Both the position numbers and the translations under genes were made by a program. A DNA stretch of 21,601 nt, taken from positions 1 through 21,601 of IMG/VR virus record IMGVR_UViG_3300009194_000056, one strand, 5' to 3'. Below the pieces are notes generated by a model, which ran no database searches, was not told where the DNA came from, and saw nothing but the letters and a program-made list of their open reading frames with translations. Within the stretch, counting starts at the first letter, position 1, and every line of letters starts with the position of its first letter. The DNA comes from a virus. Below are positions 11,970-17,790 of this stretch, piece by piece.

Positions 11970-12363
11970 AGTTCTTCCTCCTGTTGATTTCCCTGATACC
12001 CCTCGCGAGAAGGGCATCGAGGAAATCCTGATGGCTCCGTTACACGCCACGGTGGCCTGGGCGATTCCTTCGTTGCTGCAGCCTCCACCGGTTCCCCGGC
12101 GTGGCCCGCTGTACCAATGCATCAGCCCGTTCTGAGGGCTACCCGGCAGGGAGCGTTTGCAGCTCAACCCTTGGCCCGCTTGACGCTTTCAGTGAGGGAG
12201 CGCGCCGCATGACTTCGAGCTGGCCAGTTCCAGAGCTGGCATGGGGATCGAATTTATTGCTCGCGCTGTGCCGTTGCCGGGATCGATCCGCGAGGTTCCC
12301 ATCGATGTGTAAAGAGCGGTGAGGCTTGAGGGCCTGTCGAGGGGCTGTGTAGCGCCGCCCGGT
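11970..12363 (-). other. Long untranslated leader of the PL transcript
   Basis: About 395 nt between the predicted PL start point and the first gene. No convincing ORF is present: frames here lack ribosome binding sites or start upstream of the promoter. Several stems can be read on the minus strand, such as CTCGCG/CGCGAG, AGCCC/GGGCT with a 7-nt loop near 12127-12143, and CCGG-GGAA-CCGG near 12090. No N-like gene precedes the membrane protein, so the leader could itself act on RNA polymerase, as put RNA does in HK022. That comparison is inference. Confidence 0.4.
11986..12027 (-). promoter_or_regulatory. Nested hairpin leader (family B) before the membrane protein gene
   Basis: On the minus strand an outer GATTTCC/GGAAATC stem (12027-12021 with 11992-11986) encloses GATGCCC/GGGTATC (12018-12012 with 12001-11995). 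The inner stem contains a G-U pair that exists only in the minus-strand RNA. AACAGGAGGAA, the SD, follows directly. Compare 11470-11511. Confidence 0.6.
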
Positions 12364-12399
12364 GATGTAAACATTAGGCATTCCTTCTTTTCTCGTCAA
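12364..12399 (-). promoter_or_regulatory. Early leftward promoter PL
   Basis: The minus strand has TTGACG (12399-12394), a 17-bp spacer and TAATGT (12376-12371). One operator (12374-12387) covers the spacer and the -10 edge and a second (12399-12412) lies just upstream of the -35 box, the same geometry as at PR. Transcription should start near 12364 and run into the leftward operon. Confidence 0.8.
12374..12387. promoter_or_regulatory. Repressor operator OL1
   Basis: TTAGGCATTCCTTC, matching the pattern TTAGG-N4-CCTAA in nine of ten consensus positions. It lies between the -35 and -10 boxes of PL, 25 bp centre to centre from OL2. Confidence 0.75.
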
Positions 12400-12412
12400 T
12401 AGGTATTCCTAA
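12399..12412. promoter_or_regulatory. Repressor operator OL2
   Basis: ATAGGTATTCCTAA, a nearly perfect copy of the operator pattern, abutting the -35 box of PL. No third copy is found 25 bp to either side. Confidence 0.75.
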
Positions 12413-12428
12413 CTTTTTTCACGCAGGC

Positions 12429-12456
12429 ACAAAAAAGCCCGCGCTAGGCGGGCCTG
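12429..12456 (-). terminator. Rho-independent terminator after the lipoprotein gene
   Basis: On the minus strand GCCCGC-CTAGC-GCGGGC is followed by TTTTTT. It would end the cI-lipoprotein transcript just before PL, keeping repressor expression separate from the leftward operon. Confidence 0.85.
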
Positions 12457-12471
12457 ATTGTTAGGTTTCGA

Positions 12472-12780
12472 TCACTCGTCCGGGCTGGGCTTGGCGATGA
12501 AGTCTTTCGGGATGTACGGGACCTTGGTCACTTTGCCGTCCTTCGTCACGAAGGAAACGGTCTTCGCTCCGCCGAAAGCCGTGGCGTGGGAGTAGACCCA
12601 CATTTGCCCGTCCTCTTTCGACGTGACCATGTAGGGGTTGCCCATGATCTCGTAGAGCTGGTCCTCGGTCATGCCGACCTTGACCTGGCTGGCCTGGCCA
12701 AACGTAAATGGAGTGCCTGCGCACCCGGCGATCGCCACAATGGCCAAGGCGATAAGCAGCTGGTGGATCCGACGAACCAT
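12472..12780 (-). CDS. BamE/SmpA-like lipoprotein expressed with the repressor
   Basis: A 102-residue protein with a lipoprotein signal: MVRRIHQ, a hydrophobic stretch (LLIALAIVAI) and lipobox IAGC with Cys20 as the acylated residue. The mature part carries the SmpA/OmlA pattern VKVGMTEDQLYEIMGNPYMV and MWVYSHA. BamE helps outer-membrane protein assembly in the host; a phage copy might alter surface receptors. It has a perfect AAGGAGG site, lies 56 nt behind cI in the same direction and ends before a terminator. It is therefore probably expressed in the lysogen as a lysogenic-conversion gene. Confidence 0.82.
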   Translation of the reverse strand: MVRRIHQLLIALAIVAIAGCAGTPFTFGQASQVKVGMTEDQLYEIMGNPYMVTSKEDGQMWVYSHATAFGGAKTVSFVTKDGKVTKVPYIPKDFIAKPSPDE

Positions 12781-12836
12781 GGGGCGACCTCCTTGTGAAA
12801 GAGGTGCCATATTACCACTCGACCCGACTCGCGGAT

Positions 12837-13520
12837 CTACAGGAATACCGACTTCGGCATTTTTCCGTCGACGACTGTCCCTACGATCTCCCAGGTGTCG
12901 TCTACCGCTCTGGTCGGGTAGGAGCTGTTGAGCGGCTTCAGATACAGCTCGCCCGCGTCGCGCACCAGCTGCTTGAAGGTGGCTTCGTTGGTGCTGATCA
13001 TCCTGGCGACCACGAACTGCCCAGGCCGCGGCTCGATGTCTGGAGCTATCAGAATAAGGAACCCCTCCGGGAATGAAGGGCTGCCGGACGCAACGGTCAT
13101 CGAATCGCCCATCACCCTGAGCCAGAAAGCATCCTCTCCGGCCCATACGTCCGAAGTGTGCTGAGGGCATAGCGCGATGTTACCCATCTCAACCGCCTCC
13201 CTTGCGGTGCCGGCCTGGACCCAGCTGATCTCCGGGTAGGAAAAGGACCTGGTCGGCTGCAGGGCTGCCTCCACATTGGAGCCTTCGGCCAGCCCGGCAG
13301 ACTTTCGCACCGGTCCGCGACCCGTGGCCAACCACTTGGGCGCAACCCCAAGGAATTCGGCAGCAAGAAGCAGGTTCTGACCCTCGATCGTCTTGGTCTT
13401 TCCTGAAATCCAGTCGTTTACGGATGGCGGCTTGATGCCGCACGCCCGCGCCAAAGCGGCCTGCGAGATTTTCGGAGGCCCGGCCATGATCTGCCGAAGT
13501 CGTTCTTGAAGTGTGCTCAT
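12837..13520 (-). CDS. cI: CI-type repressor: HTH_XRE plus LexA-like S24 peptidase
   Basis: 227 residues. The N-terminal helix-turn-helix covers about 1-65 (ISQAALARACGIKPPSVNDW). The C-terminal autoprotease has the cleavage dipeptide Ala103-Gly104 (WVQAGTA), nucleophile Ser140 in VMGDSMTV and general base Lys183 in ATFKQL, so RecA-stimulated self-cleavage and induction by DNA damage are expected. The protein should hold the lysogenic state by binding the five operators. Its start codon is overlapped by operator OR3 and no SD is visible, so the message is probably nearly leaderless and autoregulated. cro is divergent, 99 nt away. Confidence 0.93.
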   Translation of the reverse strand: MSTLQERLRQIMAGPPKISQAALARACGIKPPSVNDWISGKTKTIEGQNLLLAAEFLGVAPKWLATGRGPVRKSAGLAEGSNVEAALQPTRSFSYPEISWVQAGTAREAVEMGNIALCPQHTSDVWAGEDAFWLRVMGDSMTVASGSPSFPEGFLILIAPDIEPRPGQFVVARMISTNEATFKQLVRDAGELYLKPLNSSYPTRAVDDTWEIVGTVVDGKMPKSVFL

Positions 13521-13533
13521 TAGGGGAGCCTAA
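13520..13533. promoter_or_regulatory. Repressor operator OR3, overlapping the cI start codon
   Basis: TTAGGGGAGCCTAA, with perfect half-sites TTAGG and CCTAA and a divergent centre. It lies exactly 25 bp from the next operator and shares its first base with the cI ATG. Binding here would block cI expression. Confidence 0.7.
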
Positions 13534-13544
13534 CAGCTGCCATC

Positions 13545-13558
13545 TAAGGTATTCCTAT
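13545..13558. promoter_or_regulatory. Repressor operator OR2
   Basis: TAAGGTATTCCTAT, whose core AGGTATTCCT is identical to that of OL2. It abuts the -35 box of PR, so a bound dimer could block PR or touch polymerase at PRM. Confidence 0.8.
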
Positions 13559-13586
13559 TGACCTGCATAAAAGGTATGCCTAATAT
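13558..13586 (+). promoter_or_regulatory. Early rightward promoter PR
   Basis: TTGACC (13558-13563), a 17-bp spacer and TAATAT (13581-13586). The spacer holds OR1. The start point near 13593 gives cro a leader of about 27 nt. A divergent PRM for cI must lie in the same region; TTATGC-17-TTAGAT on the minus strand is a weak candidate. Confidence 0.85.
13570..13583. promoter_or_regulatory. Repressor operator OR1
   Basis: AAAGGTATGCCTAA, in the spacer of PR and overlapping its -10 box, 25 bp centre to centre from OR2. Occupancy would exclude polymerase from PR. Confidence 0.8.
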
Positions 13587-13619
13587 CTCTACCTAAGATT
13601 CCAGCCGGAGAGACCAGGC

Positions 13620-13844
13620 ATGAACCCCAGCGCAATTATCGACGCTCTGGGCGGGACATTTCGCGTAGCCGAGCTGTGCGAGGTACGCCCGCCATCGGTG
13701 AGCGATTGGAAAAAGCACGGCATTCCTCGTGCCCGAATGATGTTCCTGCGCGTAGCTCGCCCGGACGTCTTCAAGGCGCTGGAGGAAGAAGCCCAGGAAG
13801 AAGCTTCCCAGCCCAGCGCTAGCGCAAAGAAAACCGCTGCTTAA
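13620..13844 (+). CDS. cro: Cro-like repressor (YdaS/Cro family)
   Basis: A 74-residue protein with a helix-turn-helix in the first 50 residues (IIDALGGTFRVAELCEVRPP, SVSDWKKHGIPRARMMFLRV), as in Cro and YdaS-like regulators, and an acidic Ala/Glu/Lys tail. It is the first gene of the PR transcript and is divergent from cI. The start ATG at 13620 follows GGAGAG. It should compete for the same operators as CI and favour lytic growth. Identification rests on position and the HTH pattern. Confidence 0.85.
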   Translation: MNPSAIIDALGGTFRVAELCEVRPPSVSDWKKHGIPRARMMFLRVARPDVFKALEEEAQEEASQPSASAKKTAA

Positions 13845-13871
13845 CCACTTTCAACCACAAAGGAACCCACC

Positions 13872-14063
13872 GTGTCGTACTTCGACCCCGACCACCTGCA
13901 CAACAAGCCCACCAAGGTTCGCTTGGATGAGGCTGCCGACGATCTGCTGTCGGCAATGGCTCGCTTCAAGCGCACGCAGAAGGCTGTGCTCGCCAGGGAA
14001 ATTCTGGAGCGCGGTCTCGACCAGATGATGCAAGAGCTTAACGCGAAGACTGACGTGGCCTGA
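13872..14063 (+). CDS. Small ribbon-helix-helix-like protein, 63 aa
   Basis: The start is GTG at 13872 with AAGGA 6-8 nt upstream. The core TKVRLDEAADDLLSAMARFK (a strand and helix) followed by RTQKAVLAREILERGLDQMM is the strand-helix-helix order of CopG/Arc-type DNA-binding proteins. It is the second gene of the PR operon, where lambda has cII, and could be a regulator of the lysis-lysogeny choice, but it has no sequence likeness to CII that I can see. Confidence 0.65.
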   Translation: MSYFDPDHLHNKPTKVRLDEAADDLLSAMARFKRTQKAVLAREILERGLDQMMQELNAKTDVA

Positions 14064-14081
14064 AGTGGCCGAGGAGGCCCT

Positions 14082-14267
14082 GTGCCAGAAAGCAAAGAGC
14101 TGGAGATCCAGCTCGACGGGAAGGGCAATTCGGATCTGGCGTATCTCGCCAGGCAGAAGGGCTTAACCCCTGAGCAACTGGCGGCACAAATCATCAATGA
14201 GGCTCTCAACCGGATGACGAGAACAGAGCCTGGCCGAAGCAATGTTCGGTCGTTTCGCAAGGGCTAA
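14082..14267 (+). CDS. Small ribbon-helix-helix-like protein, 61 aa
   Basis: A GTG start at 14082 has an excellent GAGGAGG site. The sequence KELEIQLDGKGNSDLAYLAR is followed by KGLTPEQLAAQIINEALNRM and a basic tail RTEPGRSNVRSFRKG. The strand-helix-helix order again suggests an Arc/CopG-like DNA-binding protein. It lies 18 nt after the previous RHH-like gene; the two could act as a pair or be distant paralogues. No target site is evident. Confidence 0.6.
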   Translation: MPESKELEIQLDGKGNSDLAYLARQKGLTPEQLAAQIINEALNRMTRTEPGRSNVRSFRKG

Positions 14268-14330
14268 TAAGCCCCTGAGGGACTCATGAGGAACTGCCGT
14301 TGAAAACACCAACACCCAAACCGCAGACGC

Positions 14331-14356
14331 AAAAAAGCCGGTGGCTAGACCGGCTT
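14331..14356 (-). terminator. Terminator-like hairpin, U-tract on the minus strand
   Basis: AAGCCGGT-GGCTAG-ACCGGCTT is an 8-bp perfect stem. Read on the minus strand it is followed by TTTTTT, a proper intrinsic terminator. Read on the plus strand the tail is only CTTGT, so it could still pause or attenuate rightward transcription, in the position of lambda tR1. No minus-strand gene lies upstream to need it. Confidence 0.6.
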
Positions 14357-14396
14357 CTTGTACTGCATTCGTAACGCTTGTGTGAGGTCATCATAT

Positions 14397-15200
14397 ATGC
14401 ATCAGGCCATCCAAAGCAATACCGCAGCCCTCGCGCCACAAAATGCGAACCACGATTTCGTGGCGCGCACGATGTCGTCGCGTGAGATCGCCAGCTTGAC
14501 TGGCAAGCGTCACGCCAACGTCAAGCGTGACATTGTGGCCATGCTGGCCGAACTGAAAGCAGATGTACTCAGTTTTGAGCACATCTACTTGGACGGGCAG
14601 AACCGCGAGCAGGTCGAGTATCTGCTTGATCGCGAGCACACCGACTGTCTGCTGACCGGCTATAGCGCTGGTCTGCGCATGAAGGTGATTCGCCGCTGGC
14701 GTGAATTGGAAGGCCAGTCCGAGGCGCGCCAGGCAGTCATGGCCAACGGCACCAAGGTGATTGGCGAGATCGCAATCATGGAGTGCTTCACGCGCCTGCT
14801 GAAGCCAGCCGCATCCTGTCAGGTGCAGATGCTCGCCAAGATCGCCGAGAGCAACGGGCTCGATCCGAAGTTCCTGCCCAGCTATGCGGTGGACGCGCCG
14901 GCTGACGCAGCTGGCGGCAGTTCGTTGCCGACTAAAGCCCTGACCGCCTTGCTCAAGGACAACGGCATCCGCATGTCGCCCGCGTCGTTCAACAAGGCCC
15001 TGCAGCAGGCCGGCGTGCTCAAGGTCATGCAGCGCAAGAACTCCAAACAGGAGATGGTCGACTTTTGGTCGATCACCGAGAAGGGGCTCCGCTACGGCAA
15101 GAATTTAACAAGCCCTCAGTGCCCGCGGGAAACGCAGCCTCACTGGTACGTGGATCGCTTCCTGGAACTTGTAAGCCTGGCTGGAGGGAAGCGCCCATGA
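14397..15200 (+). CDS. Rha-type phage regulatory protein / antirepressor
   Basis: 267 residues; start at 14397 with GAGG about 9 nt upstream. The N-terminal 110 residues have the Rha pattern: TMSSREIASLTGKRHANVKR, HIYLDGQNREQVEYLLDREH, LLTGYSAGLRMKVIRRWREL. The C-terminal part (ALTALLKDNGIRMSPASFNK, ALQQAGVLKVMQ, WSITEKGLRYGKNL) is like the antirepressor/KilA-C domain that often follows. Such proteins interfere with lysogenic control or host regulation. It lies after the terminator-like hairpin and before the replication genes. Its stop overlaps the next start by 4 nt. Confidence 0.85.
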   Translation: MHQAIQSNTAALAPQNANHDFVARTMSSREIASLTGKRHANVKRDIVAMLAELKADVLSFEHIYLDGQNREQVEYLLDREHTDCLLTGYSAGLRMKVIRRWRELEGQSEARQAVMANGTKVIGEIAIMECFTRLLKPAASCQVQMLAKIAESNGLDPKFLPSYAVDAPADAAGGSSLPTKALTALLKDNGIRMSPASFNKALQQAGVLKVMQRKNSKQEMVDFWSITEKGLRYGKNLTSPQCPRETQPHWYVDRFLELVSLAGGKRP

Positions 15201-15481
15201 AGCTTGTGACCATTGTTGTAGAAGCCCCTGTCGAGCCAATCCGCTTGGGCATGCAGTTGGCGGGCGGACGCGTAACAGCTGCCGGGCTCGGTGACTATTC
15301 GCAGTTTTGCGAGCTCATGGAGGCCGCCAAGGATCTCGTGTTGCTGATCGAGGACGGAGCACTCCCACGGGATGCGGCTCTCGAAGCTGCAGCTCAGAGG
15401 GCGCGCGACCTGATCACCGCGCTCGACGATGCCGGGGACGGCCTGCACACCCACGACAAGGCCGTGCGGGGTGCAGCATGA
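15197..15481 (+). CDS. Hypothetical phage protein, 94 aa
   Basis: The ATG at 15197 overlaps the antirepressor stop and has GGAGGGAA upstream. The product MKLVTIVVEAPVEPIRLGMQ continues with GDYSQFCELMEAAKDLVLLI and a long Ala-rich helix (DAALEAAAQRARDLITALDD). No known domain is recognised. It is coupled at both ends by ATGA overlaps inside the rightward early operon. Confidence 0.6.
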   Translation: MKLVTIVVEAPVEPIRLGMQLAGGRVTAAGLGDYSQFCELMEAAKDLVLLIEDGALPRDAALEAAAQRARDLITALDDAGDGLHTHDKAVRGAA

Positions 15482-15759
15482 GCATCCACGACATGCCAGA
15501 TGGCATGAAAGCCGAGTTCCTGGCCGCCTTCCGCGCAGAATTCGGCTTCGGCGAAATGACGGCCACGGCCAATGACGATGCTGCTGCCATGCTCAAGGCT
15601 GCTGCCTGGTCCTGGCAGGCCTCCCGTGAAGCCGTGGTAGTCGAGCTCCCCAACACCGAATGCTTCGGCGAGTACAGCCAGGAGGCTGCCAGCAACATGC
15701 GTGACAGCTGTGCAGAAGCGATCGAAGAGCAGGGCCTGAACTACAAGGTGCTGCCATGA
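15478..15759 (+). CDS. Hypothetical phage protein, 93 aa
   Basis: The start overlaps the previous stop by 4 nt. The sequence has two halves: MSIHDMPDGMKAEFLAAFRA with DDAAAMLKAAAWSWQASREA, a pattern typical of small Pseudomonas phage proteins, then VVVELPNTECFGEYSQEAAS with SCAEAIEEQGLNYKVLP. No catalytic residues are evident. Its place between the antirepressor and replication genes suggests early expression. Confidence 0.6.
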   Translation: MSIHDMPDGMKAEFLAAFRAEFGFGEMTATANDDAAAMLKAAAWSWQASREAVVVELPNTECFGEYSQEAASNMRDSCAEAIEEQGLNYKVLP

Positions 15760-16013
15760 GCATCGTCGCCCAACAATCCACCGTCTACCTGGCCCCGACT
15801 GCTGGCCGCCGCTTCCTGACCAAGGCTGCGGCGATCAACAAGGAAGCCCGCGCGATCATCAAAAAGCATTTCCCAGACGAAGGGCGCAACCATAGCTGCG
15901 ACGAATCCTGCGGCTGGTGCCATGACCCGGGCTGGAGCCTTGAAACCGATCAGCCGGAGCGCTTCAAGCGCTACTACCGGATGCTGACGGCCGTCCTGAA
16001 GAGGGGTATTTGA
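15756..16013 (+). CDS. Hypothetical phage protein with Cys cluster, 85 aa
   Basis: The start overlaps the previous stop by 4 nt. The protein begins MSIVAQQSTVYLAPTAGRRF and contains HSCDESCGWCHD (about residues 46-57), a C-x3-C-x2-C cluster with flanking His that could bind zinc. The C-terminus (ERFKRYYRMLTAVLKRG) is basic. A small zinc-binding protein just before the replication initiator may help origin opening or transcription, but this is inferred. The replication gene starts one base after its stop. Confidence 0.6.
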   Translation: MSIVAQQSTVYLAPTAGRRFLTKAAAINKEARAIIKKHFPDEGRNHSCDESCGWCHDPGWSLETDQPERFKRYYRMLTAVLKRGI

Positions 16014-16014
16014 T

Positions 16015-16731
16015 ATGCAGTTCACCCTCACCATCAACCAGGTGAAAGCTCTGGAATGGGGGCTTAACTCCCAGCAGGCTCTGCTGTTCTCGTTTGTCTA
16101 CGGCTGCCCTAGCTGGGCCAAGCCTATGCAGACGCCGGACGGGATCTACTTCGCCCTGAGCAAGGCCAAGATCACCGATGAACTGCCGTTGCTGACCGGC
16201 AAGCCTGACACCGCCTACCGTATGCTGAAAGCCCTGGAAGAGGTCGGCCTGATCGAGCTTTCCAGCACCTCCAGCATCACCCTGTTCCGCCTGACGGAGA
16301 AGGCCACCGAGTGGAACCAGAAGCTGGATGGGTCGGAAAAATATCCGACCCCACCTACCGGCACCAAAGGTCGGAAAAAAATCCGATCTACCTCGGAAAA
16401 AAATCCGAGCATGGTCGGAAAAAAATCCGAGCCAAGGTCGGAAAAAAATCCGACAAATCAGGATACCAATAATCAGGATACCAATCAGGGAACCAGTCAG
16501 TGTTCGCAGGAAGGTTCGGGCGAGCCGAACCAGCCTGCCGGAAAAGTGGTTGCACTGATCCCCGTTGGGGGCGAAGAGCCGCGCTGCGAGATCCCGGCAG
16601 ACATGCCAGGCCCAAAGGACCAGTCCTGCAAACCTTCAAGGCCTGGGCCAACTATGCGATGGCCTACCGCAAGCGCTACCACACTTGGCCGGTATGGAAC
16701 GCGAAGGCCGGTGGGCAGATGGGCCAGCTGA
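16015..16731 (+). CDS. Replication initiator (O-like), N-terminal part before a frameshift
   Basis: The first 110 residues form a winged-helix domain typical of phage replication initiators (INQVKALEWGLNSQQALLFS, KITDELPLLTGKPDTAYRML, KALEEVGLIELS). Residues about 104-150 are encoded by the origin iterons and are therefore a Lys/Ser/Asn-rich repeat. After residue about 200 this frame ends in an Arg/Pro/Thr-rich tail (PSRPGPTMRWPTASATTLGR), while the conserved C-terminal domain continues in the -1 frame (16611-16997). The full protein needs a frameshift near 16611-16632. In lambda terms this is gene O: it binds the iterons and loads the replisome with the P-like protein. Confidence 0.8.
   Translation: MQFTLTINQVKALEWGLNSQQALLFSFVYGCPSWAKPMQTPDGIYFALSKAKITDELPLLTGKPDTAYRMLKALEEVGLIELSSTSSITLFRLTEKATEWNQKLDGSEKYPTPPTGTKGRKKIRSTSEKNPSMVGKKSEPRSEKNPTNQDTNNQDTNQGTSQCSQEGSGEPNQPAGKVVALIPVGGEEPRCEIPADMPGPKDQSCKPSRPGPTMRWPTASATTLGRYGTRRPVGRWAS
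16331..16455 (+). other. Replication origin: five 20-bp iterons inside the initiator gene
   Basis: Five copies of GGTCGGAAAAAAATCCGANC start at 16331, 16369, 16391, 16413 and 16436. Each is a palindrome TCGGA-A/T6-TCCGA. The last four are 22-23 bp apart, about two helical turns, so bound proteins would lie on one face. Just downstream (16455-16500) is an AT-rich stretch with AATCAGGATACCAAT repeated twice, like the AT-rich segment beside the lambda iterons. The origin therefore sits inside the gene for its own initiator, the lambda arrangement. Confidence 0.9.
16456..16485 (+). repeat. Tandem AT-rich repeat beside the iterons
   Basis: The unit AATCAGGATACCAAT occurs twice in tandem, with a third partial copy AATCAGGGAACCAGT. 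It encodes a run of NQDTNNQDTNQ in the initiator and is the likely site of origin melting. Confidence 0.6.
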
Positions 16732-16997
16732 TTGACCGTCTCGGGATTGAGGTTGCCCACCACGTAGCTGCGTTCTACCTGCGGATCAACGACGCCAAGC
16801 TGATCAACGGCTGCCACAACCTGGGCGACCTGCTGGCCAAGGCCGAGGCCTACCACACCCAATGGGTCACCAACCGCCAGATGAACGCCACGACTGCCCG
16901 CCAGCAGGAGCAGACCCAAGCGAACATGAACGCGGCGCAGGAAGCAGCTGACGCGATCCGCAACAGCCAGGGAGGTAAGCGCAATGCTTTCCTCTGA
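16611..16997 (+). pseudogene. C-terminal part of the replication initiator in the -1 frame
   Basis: The frame is open back to 16500 but resembles protein only from about 16629: QTFKAWANYAMAYRKRYHTW, then PVWNAKAGGQMGQLIDRLGI and HHVAAFYLRINDAKLINGCH. This is the conserved domain that ends many Pseudomonas phage O-like proteins. No SD precedes an internal ATG, so it is probably not a separate gene. Either one A has been lost from a run (TGCAAACC in place of TGCAAAACC, near 16630) or ribosomes shift -1, for which CCCAAAG at 16611-16617 is in the right phase. It overlaps the next gene by 14 nt. Confidence 0.7.
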
Positions 16998-17790
16998 GCA
17001 ACAGGCTGAACTGGCCGTGGCCATCTGTGCAACTGCCGAGGCAATGGGGCAGACCATCAGCGCCGGAGGCGCTCAGCTCATCGCTGAGGATCTTTCGGCG
17101 CATGAGCCCGGCGTGATCATTGGAGCACTGCGCGCGTGCCGTAGAGAGCCTGCTGGGCGCCTTTCGCTCGGCATGGTCCTCAAGCACATCCACGCGGCTG
17201 ATAGCCGTCCCGGCAAGGATGAGGCTTGGTCGATCGCTCTGGCGGCCAGTGACGAGCATGAAACCGTCGTGCTCACCACCGAAATCCGCCAGGCAATGAT
17301 CGCCTCCGAGCCGATCCTTGAGGCTGGCGACAAGATCGGTGCGCGGATGGCCTTCATGAGCGCCTATGAGCGCCTGGTCAGCTTCGCCCGCGCCGAAGAC
17401 CAGCCGGCCAAGTGGGAGGTTTCGCTGGGCTACGACGCCGGGCGCCGGGTGACGGCCATCGAGTCCGCCGTCCGCGCCCAGCTCATCACCCACGATACCG
17501 GTGCCAAGTACCTCGCCGACCTGCGCATCGCGCCGATCACCGAGGATGGCCAGGCCATTGCCGGCCTACTCACCGGTGAAGTGCGGGCCAAGGTCAATCC
17601 CAAGGTCCGCGAAAAGCTGGCGGAGGTGCGCTGCATCCTGACCGCCTCGAAAGCCAAGAAAGACCGCGAGCGCGCCAAGGAATCCCAGCGCCGCCGGGTC
17701 GACACTTACCTACGCAAGCGGCAGACGCGCGTCGCCATTGCTCAGTTGAACATCAAGCGCGCCGGGCAGCCGGCCGGGGAGGGGGTATGA
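16984..17790 (+). CDS. P-position replication protein (candidate helicase loader)
   Basis: 268 residues; start at 16984 with GGGAGG. The N-terminal domain (SEQQAELAVAICATAEAMGQ, and LIAEDLSAHEPGVIIGALRA followed by CRREPAGRLSLGMVLKHI) has the helical pattern of phage P-type or DnaT-like proteins. The middle has EAWSIALAASDEHETVVLTT and WEVSLGYDAGRRVTAIE. The C-terminus is a strongly basic coil (ASKAKKDRERAKESQRRR). Its place directly after the initiator, overlapping it, makes helicase loading the likely role. No ATPase motif is seen. Confidence 0.7.
   Translation: MLSSEQQAELAVAICATAEAMGQTISAGGAQLIAEDLSAHEPGVIIGALRACRREPAGRLSLGMVLKHIHAADSRPGKDEAWSIALAASDEHETVVLTTEIRQAMIASEPILEAGDKIGARMAFMSAYERLVSFARAEDQPAKWEVSLGYDAGRRVTAIESAVRAQLITHDTGAKYLADLRIAPITEDGQAIAGLLTGEVRAKVNPKVREKLAEVRCILTASKAKKDRERAKESQRRRVDTYLRKRQTRVAIAQLNIKRAGQPAGEGV

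Noticed and set aside
12139-12399. 86-codon leftward ORF in the PL leader, a possible N gene
   Set aside because: Its start lies upstream of the predicted PL start point and within operator sequence, there is no SD, and the composition is shadow-like.
13591-13604. Possible sixth operator (CCTAAGATTCC) after PR
   Set aside because: Only one half-site matches and the centre is out of the 25-bp register by bases and length.
16331-16455. Regularly repeated units that might be a CRISPR array
   Set aside because: Units are 20 bp, nearly adjacent with 2-18 nt between them, palindromic and inside a replication gene; spacers are far too short. They are origin iterons.
16984-17057. Separate internal start for the initiator's C-terminal frame at 16659
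   Set aside because: No ribosome binding site precedes that ATG and it would remove conserved residues; a frameshifted single protein is more likely.
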